NCBI RefSeq assembly: GCF_003148845.1 | Contig: NZ_QGHA01000001.1 | Coordinates: 62,001-126,000 of the forward strand | DNA length: 64,000 nt | Origin: Mucilaginibacter oryzae | Lineage (GTDB): Bacteria; Bacteroidota; Bacteroidia; Sphingobacteriales; Sphingobacteriaceae | Direction of reading: 5' to 3' | Shown: one piece after another, positions 54,539-63,882 of the stretch | Position numbering within the stretch: position 1 is the stretch's first letter | Layout of the letters: every line of letters starts with the position of its first letter | Notes under the pieces: model-generated | The model's input: the letters and a program-made list of their open reading frames with translations, nothing else | What the model was told of the DNA's origin: nothing | Databases searched by the model: none | Position numbers and translations under genes: made by a program

Positions 54539-55411
54539 TCAGGTTTTTTTCGTGAACTCCTTTTGATACATCAGCGGGCTTTTACCGGTAACCTGCTTAA
54601 AGTGCTTATGAAAGGTAGAAAAATTATTAAACCCGCTATCGTAACATAACTGCTTGATATTGAGTTTATTTTCAATTAACAATTTACAGGCGTAACCCAC
54701 CTTGATCTCAATTACAAACTGCGAGTAGGTTTTACGGGTTTTTGATTTAAAATAACGACAAAACGAGTTGGCGCTCACCCCTGCCACCTCGGCAATTTCT
54801 TCGAGGTAGATCTTTTTACGGAAGTTACGCATCGAGTACTCATAGATATTATTGAGCCGGTCGCTTTCCGAATCGTTATGATCATATTTAAAACCGATTG
54901 AAGTTAAAAAGCTCAGAGATGAACCTGCCAGGATATTGAGTGCGCTAAGCAACAGAATGATACGTTCTGCACCATCGGTTTTAAGCATAGTGCTCAGGAT
55001 ACCGGCAAGGGCTTCCTTGGTTTTGCCGGTAATCTGCAAACCGCGTTTAGATCGTTCAAGCAACACCTTAATGAGCTTATTTTCGGGTAACTGCAAAAAC
55101 TGATCGCCCCAAAAATTTTCATTAAAATGCACAACAATTGTATCTGCCGACTGTGTTTCTACGCCATCACCAAAATAAACATCGTCAAAACGCCAGTAAT
55201 GCGGCAGGTTTGACCCCACCAGCACCATATCGCCCGGCTGAAACTGCTTAATACTATCGCCGATAAATTGGGTGCCGCTACCTTTTATAAAATAAATAAG
55301 CTCCAGCTCCGGGTGGCAATGCCAGCGGTTATTGATATCGGGCTGCACGTCATGCCTTACGCTAAAAGAATGCGCTGGATCGGCAGATACTTTAAGTAAA
55401 AGCGGCTTCAT
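54539..55411 (-). CDS. AraC-family transcriptional regulator with cupin sensor
   Basis: The 290-residue protein has an N-terminal cupin (~15-90, including HCHPELELIYFIKGSGTQFIG). The C-terminal AraC double helix-turn-helix (~190-288) has LEEIAEVAGVSANSFCRYFKS and FNNFSTFHKHFKQVTGKSP. Cupin-AraC regulators usually sense sugars. It lies between a TonB receptor and the ABC permease on the same strand as the fucose operon and may regulate sugar use. No direct evidence links it to fucose. Confidence 0.93.
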   Translation of the reverse strand: MKPLLLKVSADPAHSFSVRHDVQPDINNRWHCHPELELIYFIKGSGTQFIGDSIKQFQPGDMVLVGSNLPHYWRFDDVYFGDGVETQSADTIVVHFNENFWGDQFLQLPENKLIKVLLERSKRGLQITGKTKEALAGILSTMLKTDGAERIILLLSALNILAGSSLSFLTSIGFKYDHNDSESDRLNNIYEYSMRNFRKKIYLEEIAEVAGVSANSFCRYFKSKTRKTYSQFVIEIKVGYACKLLIENKLNIKQLCYDSGFNNFSTFHKHFKQVTGKSPLMYQKEFTKKT

Positions 55412-55523
55412 TCAGTTTTATTTACAATTAAGTTGCTAAATATAAATATTAAGTGTAAAAAAAACTGAATCGTGATAATTAAAATACAATCAGTTTAAGC
55501 AGATACGCTATATGGTATAGACA

Positions 55524-55558
55524 AGCAAAGGCATTCCGGATCTCACCCCGGAACGCCT
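55524..55558 (-). terminator. Terminator after the TonB-receptor gene
   Basis: AGGCATTCCGG pairs with CCGGAACGCCT (one mismatch) around an 8-base loop, about 100 bp past the receptor stop. The minus-strand continuation TTTGCTTGT is moderately T-rich. Confidence 0.5.
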
Positions 55559-55660
55559 GTTGTTATCTGATGATAACTGCTCAACTAAATCTCAGATCGT
55601 CATGCTTCGAAGACCTGAACTCGCCATCTTTCTCAGGGACGGAAAGGTTTTAAATATTGT

Positions 55661-58516
55661 TTAGATACCGCCGCCGGGAGGAGGGCCGCCGGGGCCGCCA
55701 CCCGGTGGAGGGCCACCCATGCCACCCGGCCCCATGGCCGGTCTTTTACCGGCAAACTTTTGGAGCTTTAATGTAAATGTTAACAGGTAATAGCGCCCTA
55801 AACGGTTGCTGTTGGTTTGCGTTACGTAGCTGCCGTTCTGGGTAGTGGTGTAACCCGTATTTTCATTAAATACATCCATTACCGAAAAACGGAGTGTGCC
55901 CGCGTTACCCTTTAAAAAGCGGCGCTCAACGTAGGTGTTTAAAATATTAGGATTAGTTGCTCCGGTGTAACCATAGTAAATCTGTTTAGAGTAATCGTAA
56001 CTCAGTGTCCAGTCTTTAAAAAAGTAGCTTTTGCCGTTTATGCCCAGGTTAAGGGTTTGAAAATTGCTGTTAACATTGGCCTGTTTAATAGAGTTGCTGG
56101 AGGTATTTATGCTGTATGTAGTACTTGCCTCGGCGTCAATAACATCGGTAATACTCAGCCTGAAGCGTGCCCCCTGCGATAGCACCAGATTTTTGGCGAT
56201 GTTTTTTTCGGTGGTCATCTTGTACGAAACGGAATCGACATTACTGATATACGACACGTTGTTATTGTACGCGATGTTACCGATCATGAACAAATTATAT
56301 TTTCTTTTTTCCCAGGGTTTGGCAAACACATAAAAGCCCTGCGCCGAATAATAACCGTCGGCATTTAAATACTGCGTTAAAATGCTGCCCGCCAGCTTGC
56401 TGTTAGGGGTGTAATTGCGCGGGTAGGTAATGGTATTGGCTACAATTTTGTTATCGGTTTTGGTGAACGACAGGTTGCTGAAAAACACGTTGCCGCTTTC
56501 AAAATTAAACTTGTTGTATTTTAATGCCAACGTGTTGTTAAATTCAGGTTTCAGATCGGGGTTACCCTGTACCGGGTACGAGGCATTGCTGAAATCGGTA
56601 ACGGGCTGCAGCTCGGTATAAGTTGGCTGCATGCTGCTGCCGTTATAGTTTACACTGAACGACTGGTTGCGCGAAAAGTTATAAATAAACCTTGCCGTAG
56701 GCGCCCAGTTAAACGTATTGTTATTGGTTTTAAATGGCTCACTATTAACAACTGATGAGCCGTTTAAAATAGTGGGCTGAGCAACCAGGCCTAATACATA
56801 GTTATATTTTTTATCGATGAAACGATAGTTCACCCCAAACCGATGGGTTATGAATGTTGAGGCGTAATTGTTGCTCAACAAATCATACCGGTTCCTTGCG
56901 CCGTCATAGGCCAGGGTATCAGTAGCTTTATCGGCAGTGGTATAAGCGTAATGATAAGCGTAGCTGGCTTCCAGATACCCTTTTTTGCTGATGGGCTCCA
57001 TGTATGATATGGTGGTGCCCACACTATCGGTGCGGCTATCGGTATTGATAAATTGGCTGAGCGGAGCGTTCCTCGCACCCTCAATATAAGTATAAACCGG
57101 GTTTTGGTATTTGTTAATGCTGTAACTGCCGGCGCCTACATTTACACTAAAGTTACGGCCATGGGTGTTAAACTTATGATTAAACAGCACGTTTGCGCCG
57201 TAATTTGGCTCGGTTGATTTACTGAGCGTGGAGAAGGTATAGTTTGATAATGTTTGCTGTTTGCTGATTAACAGGCTACTGCCATCTGCTGTGGTATTGG
57301 TACTGGCATACGCAAATGTAGGAGTTACCTTTACGTAGTTTACCGTATCGGGCTTAATTTCTATATTAAAGTTAACGCGATGGTTTAACTTCTCATCCTG
57401 CTGGTTATTGGTTTGTGTATTGGTGCTGGGATTAAGGGCAGACAAGTTATTTTGTATAGTGCTGCTGATGGTATTTACAGAGTTATCGGCAAAGCTGTAA
57501 CTACCATAAGCGGTAACTTTTTTACCCCAGCTATCGCGATAGTTGAAGCCGAACGATCGCGCCGTAGTAATACCGTTTGATGAATTGCTGTTAGCGCCCG
57601 GCGGAGGGCCGCCCGGACCGCCACCCCGCGGACCGCCGCCGCCAAAAGTAAACAGGTTGGTGTTGGTGTTGTTCAGGTTGCCCAAAAACGCCAGCTGCCT
57701 GTCTCCGCTGAAACTGAACACATTGGCCGAAGCCACATAACGGCTGCTCTCTTTGTCATTAGCGATGCCGGGTATAGCGTCACGACCGCCACCAACACTT
57801 GCCTGGCCAAAATAACCGTAGTTTTTACTTTGTTTAATGTTGATATTCAACACTTTTTCTGGTTCGCCGGTTTTGATGCCGGTTAAGTTGGCCTGGTCGC
57901 CGTAGTCATCAATAACCTGGATGCTCTGGATAATTTCGGCAGGCAGGTTTTTGGTAGCTGTTTTAACATCGCCGCCAAAAAAATCTTTCCCGTTTACACG
58001 TACTTTGGTAACGCTTTTGCCCTGCGCGGTAATGTTGCCGTCTTTATCAACATCCATACCGGGCAATTTTCTAATCACATCTTCAACCGGCGACCCATCA
58101 CGCACTTTATAGGCATCGGCGTTAAATTCGATAGTGTCCTCTTTCATTTTAACCGGGTTTACATCGGCAATAACTACCGTGTTCAACATCCGGATTTCGG
58201 TTTTCAGGATCACCGCCGGCAGCAAGGCTGGCTTATTATCTGCCTGCAAAATAAAGCGGCGTTTCAGCGCCTGGTAACCTATTGATGTAAAAACAAGGCT
58301 AAACTGGTTCACTTTTACATTGTTAAAAGTAAAGGCTCCGTCGGCACCGGTAATTACGGTGGTACTATCGGTACCGGTAAGCATTTTTACGTTGGTACCG
58401 GCCAGCAGGTAGCCGGTGCTGTCTTTAACAATACCTTTAACCTGCCTGCCCGTCTGGGCGCCGCTTTTAAGCGGGGTTAAAAAAATAAGAGCAATAATGC
58501 TGTAATAAAGTTTCAT
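55661..58516 (-). CDS. TonB-dependent outer-membrane receptor with Gly/Pro-rich tail
   Basis: The 951-residue protein has a signal peptide (1-20, ending KSGAQ). A carboxypeptidase-regulatory-like domain (~25-105, VKGIVKDSTGYLLAGTNVKM) and a plug (~125-230, EDVIRKLPGMDVDKDGNI) precede an outer-membrane beta-barrel of the OMP_b-brl_3 type. A Gly/Pro insert (GGGPRGGGPGGPPPG) lies near residue 300, in the first barrel loops. The C-terminus is unusual because after the last strand (LTFTLKLQKF) it adds ~25 Gly/Pro/Met residues instead of ending in an aromatic residue. It is divergent from a LytS/LytTR pair that probably controls it. The ligand is unknown. Confidence 0.92.
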   Translation of the reverse strand: MKLYYSIIALIFLTPLKSGAQTGRQVKGIVKDSTGYLLAGTNVKMLTGTDSTTVITGADGAFTFNNVKVNQFSLVFTSIGYQALKRRFILQADNKPALLPAVILKTEIRMLNTVVIADVNPVKMKEDTIEFNADAYKVRDGSPVEDVIRKLPGMDVDKDGNITAQGKSVTKVRVNGKDFFGGDVKTATKNLPAEIIQSIQVIDDYGDQANLTGIKTGEPEKVLNINIKQSKNYGYFGQASVGGGRDAIPGIANDKESSRYVASANVFSFSGDRQLAFLGNLNNTNTNLFTFGGGGPRGGGPGGPPPGANSNSSNGITTARSFGFNYRDSWGKKVTAYGSYSFADNSVNTISSTIQNNLSALNPSTNTQTNNQQDEKLNHRVNFNIEIKPDTVNYVKVTPTFAYASTNTTADGSSLLISKQQTLSNYTFSTLSKSTEPNYGANVLFNHKFNTHGRNFSVNVGAGSYSINKYQNPVYTYIEGARNAPLSQFINTDSRTDSVGTTISYMEPISKKGYLEASYAYHYAYTTADKATDTLAYDGARNRYDLLSNNYASTFITHRFGVNYRFIDKKYNYVLGLVAQPTILNGSSVVNSEPFKTNNNTFNWAPTARFIYNFSRNQSFSVNYNGSSMQPTYTELQPVTDFSNASYPVQGNPDLKPEFNNTLALKYNKFNFESGNVFFSNLSFTKTDNKIVANTITYPRNYTPNSKLAGSILTQYLNADGYYSAQGFYVFAKPWEKRKYNLFMIGNIAYNNNVSYISNVDSVSYKMTTEKNIAKNLVLSQGARFRLSITDVIDAEASTTYSINTSSNSIKQANVNSNFQTLNLGINGKSYFFKDWTLSYDYSKQIYYGYTGATNPNILNTYVERRFLKGNAGTLRFSVMDVFNENTGYTTTQNGSYVTQTNSNRLGRYYLLTFTLKLQKFAGKRPAMGPGGMGGPPPGGGPGGPPPGGGI

Positions 58517-58671
58517 GTCGCGGTTTGTTTATAGCGACAAATCAATAGCATTAATTTAAGTGTAAAAAACAGAATAGACCGGCATGGCTGATGTATCGAC
58601 GGGATACCCGTTTTTACCTATCAATGCATATAAATTATAAAGCTAATCCGTGTTGCAGGCTTCAAAGGTAA

Positions 58672-58709
58672 ACTTAGGCTGCCCGTCGGTAATTTCAGGC
58701 TGCCCGGCG
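58672..58709. promoter_or_regulatory. LytTR-type direct repeat, 21-bp spacing
   Basis: The decamer AGGCTGCCCG occurs at 58676-58685 and 58697-58706, exactly 21 bp apart, in the 268-bp gap between the divergent TonB receptor and the LytS/LytTR pair. Spacing and context fit a LytTR-regulator operator. TTTCAGGCTG also recurs upstream of the first kinase (2568). Confidence 0.55.
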
Positions 58710-58784
58710 ATTAAGCTTGACCTTAAACAGGCAGCGTTTGTAATATTGCTGAATTATATGTGTAAATTTAAAAACCGGTTTTAA

Positions 58785-59855
58785 ATGAGCCTCAAATCAA
58801 AAAGTAATACCATCACCGTGCTCATCCATATTTTAATATGGGTTGTTTTTGGTATGCTGTTGTTTTTTTACCAGCCGCTTAGCTGGAACGTGGAATTCCC
58901 TTACCAGTTCTGGATTAAACAAACGCTTACCTTCTTCATGTTGGTTGCCGCGTATTACTTTAATAATAAATTGCTGGTACCGCGTTTTTTATTGCATGAC
59001 AGGACAGGCGTGTACTTAGCCACGGTAACCATGGTTATCATTGTGTTTTTGGCACTTAACTACTGGGCCGACAAAGCGCTGCACATGCATGAACACATGG
59101 AAGGCATGTTTCACAGGCAGCACAGGCCACCAAAACCTAAAGAGCGCGGCGGTTGGGATATATTCGGTACGGTTATAGTGGCGCTTGTTTTAGGCATCAG
59201 CACCAGTATTACGGCTATACAGAAATGGCAGGCCGATATCAGGCTCCGTGCCGACCTTCAACAGGAAAAAATAAGTTCCGAACTTTCGTTCCTGAAGGCA
59301 CAAATCAATCCCCATTTCTTTTTCAATACACTGAATAACATTTATTCGCTTACCTACATCAATGCCGAAACATCGCGAAAGGCACTTCATCAACTGTCGC
59401 GCATGATGCGCTATGTGCTTTACGATACGCAGCACGGCACCGCTTTGCTAAGCCAGGAAATAGCCTTTATTAAAGATTATATCAGCCTGATGCAATTACG
59501 CTTAACCGAAAAAGTTACCGTAACCTTTAACTCGCCAACGCAGATCAGCGATGTGGCCATAGCCCCGATGCTGTTTTTACCTTTTGTTGAAAACGCGTTT
59601 AAACACGGCATCAGCGCTGTTTTGCCGAGCATTATCCTGATCGATATCCGCCAGCATGATGAGCAGCTGGAGCTTCATGTTCAAAATGGAATTTATAAGG
59701 ACGACAACGCCATAAACGAAGAAAACAAAGGCATCGGCCTTACCAATACCATCCGGCGGTTAGATCTCCTTTATCCCGGCAAATACAAACTGGATATTGA
59801 TGAAAACGCAGTTGCCAATACGTATACCGTTCATTTAACCCTTAACCTGCAATGA
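58785..59855 (+). CDS. LytS-type sensor histidine kinase with His/Met-rich loop
   Basis: The 356-residue protein has four membrane helices (~12-30, 46-62, 78-95, 125-145) and a short coiled linker. The phospho-acceptor is His177 in QINPHFFFNTLNNIYS, and a HATPase_c region has PFVENAFKHG and GIGLTNTIRRLDLLY. Between helices 3 and 4 lies HMHEHMEGMFHRQH (100-113), with five His and three Met. That composition is typical of metal-binding loops and would face the periplasm or membrane edge. It overlaps the regulator gene by 4 bp and diverges from the TonB receptor. Metal sensing is an inference. Confidence 0.92.
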   Translation: MSLKSKSNTITVLIHILIWVVFGMLLFFYQPLSWNVEFPYQFWIKQTLTFFMLVAAYYFNNKLLVPRFLLHDRTGVYLATVTMVIIVFLALNYWADKALHMHEHMEGMFHRQHRPPKPKERGGWDIFGTVIVALVLGISTSITAIQKWQADIRLRADLQQEKISSELSFLKAQINPHFFFNTLNNIYSLTYINAETSRKALHQLSRMMRYVLYDTQHGTALLSQEIAFIKDYISLMQLRLTEKVTVTFNSPTQISDVAIAPMLFLPFVENAFKHGISAVLPSIILIDIRQHDEQLELHVQNGIYKDDNAINEENKGIGLTNTIRRLDLLYPGKYKLDIDENAVANTYTVHLTLNLQ

Positions 59856-60607
59856 TCCTGAACTGCATAGCCGTTGATGACGAACCCCTGGCGCTGGGCC
59901 TGGTTTGCGCCTTTATTGAACAAACCCCCTTTTTAAAGCTGGCGGGCAGGTACAGCAGCGCTGTTGAAGCCTTAGTTGGCTTGCAGGACCAGAAGATAGA
60001 CCTCATTTTCCTGGATATCCAGATGCCGAACCTTAACGGCATGGAGCTGGCCCGGGTAATAGATAGCCGCGGAGTAAACAAGCCCCGTATTATTTTCACC
60101 ACGGCTTATAACCAGTTTGCCATTGAAGGTTACCGGGTTGATGCTTTGGGCTACCTGCTGAAGCCCTTTAATTATGAGGAGTTTTTGCACGCGGCCAACA
60201 AAGCGCTGAGCTACGCCGGGCTGATCAATAAATCGCAAACTCCGGCCGGTACCCGTGCAGACCTTGTTGCTGATCAGAAAGAAGAGGAAGAATACCTGTT
60301 TTTAAAAATCGAATACCAACTGGTACGTATTGCCTTTAAAGATATATTATACATAGAAGGCCTTAAAGACTATGTAAAAATCTATTTGCAGGATAAGGAA
60401 AAACCCCTGCTTTCACTTAGCAGCCTGAAAGCGCTGGAAGAAAAGCTACCCGCCAAACGTTTTATGAGGGTACACCGGTCGTTCATCGTATCGCTTGATA
60501 AAATAAACTCCATTACCCGTAATGCCCTGCAAATTGGCAAAGTTAATATAACGGTTGGCGATCAGTACAAGGAAGCTTTCGGGGTATTTTTGAGTAAATG
60601 GGTCTGA
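59852..60607 (+). CDS. LytTR-family response regulator
   Basis: The 251-residue protein has a receiver with DDE at 9-11, Asp55 in FLDIQMPN, and YLLKPFNYEEF. The LytTR domain (~145-250) has DILYIEGLKDYVKIYL and FMRVHRSFIVSLDKI. It overlaps the kinase gene by 4 bp and is its partner. The direct repeat at 58672-58709 is its likely binding site. It is a paralogue of the 3683-4411 regulator. Confidence 0.94.
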   Translation: MILNCIAVDDEPLALGLVCAFIEQTPFLKLAGRYSSAVEALVGLQDQKIDLIFLDIQMPNLNGMELARVIDSRGVNKPRIIFTTAYNQFAIEGYRVDALGYLLKPFNYEEFLHAANKALSYAGLINKSQTPAGTRADLVADQKEEEEYLFLKIEYQLVRIAFKDILYIEGLKDYVKIYLQDKEKPLLSLSSLKALEEKLPAKRFMRVHRSFIVSLDKINSITRNALQIGKVNITVGDQYKEAFGVFLSKWV

Positions 60608-60743
60608 AAGCCTGCCCAAACCGGTGTGGTAAAAAAGATAAAACCGGCTTCATCAGTCGTAAACTGACGTCGCGGTCTCACCAAATTGCAATTTTTCTTT
60701 TCATTTTTATCGGGTTAAATAATATTCACTACTTTTAAATATT

Positions 60744-62162
60744 ATGCAAAAGGTAAGTGAAATAAAGGTTGAGGTAGCGGATCTTCAATCGTTCGAGGGC
60801 TTGGCGGGTGTACCCGATGATCAGCTACAATGGCTAATTGATAAAAGTGAGGTTTTGACATTTGAAGATGGCGAATACCTGTTGGAGCCAGGCCAGGAAC
60901 TTACAGGCCCCCACTTTATATTAAACGGCAATATGCGTTTCTTTATGATGCAGCAGGGTTCGCGCCGCGATTATGTGTTTGTTGAAAAAGGAAACATTAC
61001 CGGTTACATGCCTTATTCGCGCGGACTGATAGCCAAAGGCTACGCACAGGCCGTAGGCGAACTCACCATTTTAAGCTATCCTGTACAGGATATTATGGAA
61101 ATGATTAAAAATCATTTCGAACTTACCCAGGCTTTGGTACACATCATGACTACCCGCGTGCGCGACTTTACAGCCATGCAGCAGCAAAACGATAAAATGA
61201 TGGCGCTGGGCAAGCTTTCGGCCGGTTTAGCTCACGAGCTCAATAATCCTGCTTCGGCCATTGTACGCGATTCGCTGTCGTTACGTAAACACCTCCGCAT
61301 AGTACCTGCACATCTTAAAGGCATGTTTGCCATCAGGGCCAGCGACGAGCAGGTTGACGGCCTAACCGACGAACTTTTCCGGATCCTGAACAAAAAAGAA
61401 TGCTATACCCGCCTAACGCTTAAGCAGCGCACCCAGCTTGAAGATGAAATAACCGAATGGCTGGAAGAAAACGGCGCGGAAGACGCTTATGAAATAGCCG
61501 AAAGCTTTGTTGATTTCAGCTTTACTATCGAGAACCTGGAGGCGCTGAAACGACACATGCCGCCGCATGCCTTACCAATTATTATGGGTTGGCTAAGCGC
61601 AAAGCTTACCGGCGAAAAAATGATAGAAGATATCCAGGAATCGGCGCGCCGCATAGCCGAACTGGTTAGTTCGGTAAAAACGTTTACCCATATGGACAGG
61701 GCGCAGGATAAGCAATATGCTGATATCCACATCGGCATCCGCAATACGCTTACCATGCTGGGCTACAAGATCAGGAAGGAGAACATTACCGTGGTTGAGG
61801 ATTTTGATGAAACCCTGCCCGAAGTTAAAGCGCTTATTGGCGAGTTGAACCAAGTATGGACAAATTTGGTTGATAACGCGCTTGATGCCATGGAAATTAA
61901 TGAGAAAGGCACACTCACCATCCGCACCAAAAAAGATAACGAATTTGTTGAAGTTACCATTATTGATGACGGGCCGGGTATCCCGGAAGAAAACATCGGG
62001 CAGATTTTTGATCCGTTTTTCACCACTAAAGAAATGGGTAAGGGTACCGGTATGGGGTTGGAAGTGGTGCACCGCATTGTAAAACAACACCGCGGATCGA
62101 TCAAGGTAAAATCAAGGCCCGGGCAAACCGAGTTTATAGTTTGTTTCCCGATAAACGGATAA
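60744..62162 (+). CDS. Cyclic-nucleotide-domain histidine kinase
   Basis: The 472-residue protein starts with a cNMP-binding-like beta-barrel (~20-135) with FEDGEYLLEPGQ, followed by helices. The dimerisation and phospho-acceptor motif is LSAGLAHELNNPASAIV (His164). A long helical insert (~190-300) precedes a HATPase_c domain with ELNQVWTNLVDNALDAM, DDGPGIPEENIGQIFDPFFTT and GTGMGLEVV. There is no membrane helix, so it is a cytosolic sensor. It is 50 bp upstream of the receiver-reductase fusion, its evident partner. Whether it binds cAMP, c-di-GMP or nothing cannot be read from sequence. Confidence 0.93.
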   Translation: MQKVSEIKVEVADLQSFEGLAGVPDDQLQWLIDKSEVLTFEDGEYLLEPGQELTGPHFILNGNMRFFMMQQGSRRDYVFVEKGNITGYMPYSRGLIAKGYAQAVGELTILSYPVQDIMEMIKNHFELTQALVHIMTTRVRDFTAMQQQNDKMMALGKLSAGLAHELNNPASAIVRDSLSLRKHLRIVPAHLKGMFAIRASDEQVDGLTDELFRILNKKECYTRLTLKQRTQLEDEITEWLEENGAEDAYEIAESFVDFSFTIENLEALKRHMPPHALPIIMGWLSAKLTGEKMIEDIQESARRIAELVSSVKTFTHMDRAQDKQYADIHIGIRNTLTMLGYKIRKENITVVEDFDETLPEVKALIGELNQVWTNLVDNALDAMEINEKGTLTIRTKKDNEFVEVTIIDDGPGIPEENIGQIFDPFFTTKEMGKGTGMGLEVVHRIVKQHRGSIKVKSRPGQTEFIVCFPING

Positions 62163-62212
62163 TGAGCCGTTATTACCAAAAATATTAGTTAATTTGCCTG
62201 CATATTTACCCT

Positions 62213-63874
62213 ATGAGCCGCCCGATAATATTTTCAATAGATGATGACCCGCAGGTGCTGCGGTCCATAAGTCGCGATTTAAAAACACAGTATGGCAAAG
62301 AATACAAAATACTGAGTACCACGTCGGCAAATGAAGCATTTGAAACCCTTGCCGAGCTAAAAAACAGTTCGGAAGTGGTTGCCCTGTTTTTATGCGATCA
62401 GCGCATGCCCGAAATGGAGGGCGTTAAATTTTTAGAAAAGGCCAAAAAAGTATTTCCCGACGCAAAGCGCGTATTATTAACCGCCTATTCGGATACCGAT
62501 GCAGCCATCAAGGCAATTAACGATGTACAGCTGGATTACTACCTGATGAAGCCCTGGAACCCTCCGGAGGAAAAACTTTACCCAGTAATAAACGATTTGC
62601 TGGACGATTGGCACAGTCATTATATCCCCGAATTTGTTGGCATGAAACTGATAGGTTACCAGTTTTCGCCGCAATCGCACCTGATCAAAGATTTTTTGGC
62701 TGGTAACCTCATACCTTACCGTTGGTTTGATATCGAAAAAAACATTGATTCGGCCAATTTACTCACCATTAACAACCGCACTACGGATGATTTGCCAATG
62801 GTGATATTTGAGGACGGCACCTGTTTAACCAAACCCACCATCCGCGATATTGCCGATAAAATAGGGAAAAACCCTACCGAACTGACCGATGTTTACGATG
62901 TAGTTATTATCGGCGCCGGCCCGGCAGGTTTGGCTGCCGCGGTGTATGGATCATCCGAAGGCCTAAAAACCTTATTGATTGAACGCAAAGCGCCCGGCGG
63001 GCAGGCTGGCACAAGCTCACGTATTGAAAACTACCTGGGCTTCCCGGCAGGCTTGAGCGGGGCCGATTTAACGCGCCGCGCCATAAGCCAGGCCATGCGT
63101 TTAGGCGCCGAATTTTTATCGCCGCAATCGGTTAGCGATATCAGGCAAAAAGACGGTTATAAAACCATTATCCTGGATGACGGACCGGAGATCATCAGCC
63201 GTACTGTTGTAATTACCACCGGCGTTGATTATCGCAAGCTTGAAGTAAAGGGCGTTGAAAATTATACCGGCGCGGGCATTTATTATGGCGCCGCCACAAC
63301 CGAGGCTTCAGCATGCACAGGTAAAGAGGTATATGTGATAGGCGGCGGCAACTCGGCCGGGCAGGCAGCTATGTACCTTTCAAAATTTGCTAAAAACGTA
63401 CATATTATTATCCGCAGGGATGATTTAACGTCTACCATGTCGGCATATCTGATTGCGCAAATTGCCGAAACACCCAACATTACGGTATTGCCCAATACCG
63501 AGGTTATTGAAGCAGATGGCTCGAATTGCCTCGAGAAAATAACCATCCAAAACTGCAAAACCGGAGAAACCGAGCTAAGGGTTGCAAGCGCCCTGTATAT
63601 ATTTATAGGTGCCAAGCCTTATACCGACTGGATAAAACTTGATATTATTAAGAACGCCAAGGATTTTATTGAAACTGGCCGCGAGCTGCGCAGCTACGAA
63701 AATTTCAACAAAGTATGGAAGCTTAAACGCGACCCGTTTTTATTGGAAACCAGCTGCCCCGGCATATTTGCAGCCGGCGATGTGCGCGCCGGAGCCATGA
63801 ACCGTGTTGCATCGGCAGTAGGAGAAGGATCGATGGCGATAAGTTTTGTACATAAATACCTGGCAGAAATTTAA
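62213..63874 (+). CDS. Receiver-thioredoxin-reductase-like fusion lacking the CxxC active site
   Basis: The 553-residue protein joins an N-terminal response-regulator receiver (~1-125; DDD at 10-12, Asp62 in FLCDQRMPE, Lys in LMKPWN) to a FAD/NADPH oxidoreductase of thioredoxin-reductase type (~225-550). The reductase part shows VVIIGAGPAGLAAAVYG, GGQAGTSSRIENYLGF, the NADPH motif VIGGGNSAGQAAMYLS and FAAGDVRAG. Where thioredoxin reductase has CxxC before the NADPH motif, this protein has YGAATTEASAC with only one Cys. It should therefore not reduce thioredoxin by the classical dithiol mechanism. The family is known as fused response regulator/thioredoxin-disulfide reductase. A phosphorylation-gated flavin reductase is inferred. 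Confidence 0.93.
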   Translation: MSRPIIFSIDDDPQVLRSISRDLKTQYGKEYKILSTTSANEAFETLAELKNSSEVVALFLCDQRMPEMEGVKFLEKAKKVFPDAKRVLLTAYSDTDAAIKAINDVQLDYYLMKPWNPPEEKLYPVINDLLDDWHSHYIPEFVGMKLIGYQFSPQSHLIKDFLAGNLIPYRWFDIEKNIDSANLLTINNRTTDDLPMVIFEDGTCLTKPTIRDIADKIGKNPTELTDVYDVVIIGAGPAGLAAAVYGSSEGLKTLLIERKAPGGQAGTSSRIENYLGFPAGLSGADLTRRAISQAMRLGAEFLSPQSVSDIRQKDGYKTIILDDGPEIISRTVVITTGVDYRKLEVKGVENYTGAGIYYGAATTEASACTGKEVYVIGGGNSAGQAAMYLSKFAKNVHIIIRRDDLTSTMSAYLIAQIAETPNITVLPNTEVIEADGSNCLEKITIQNCKTGETELRVASALYIFIGAKPYTDWIKLDIIKNAKDFIETGRELRSYENFNKVWKLKRDPFLLETSCPGIFAAGDVRAGAMNRVASAVGEGSMAISFVHKYLAEI

Positions 63875-63882
63875 AAATTACC

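Noticed and set aside
62213..63874. Classical thioredoxin reductase
   Set aside because: The CxxC dithiol before the NADPH motif is missing, and a receiver domain is fused in front.
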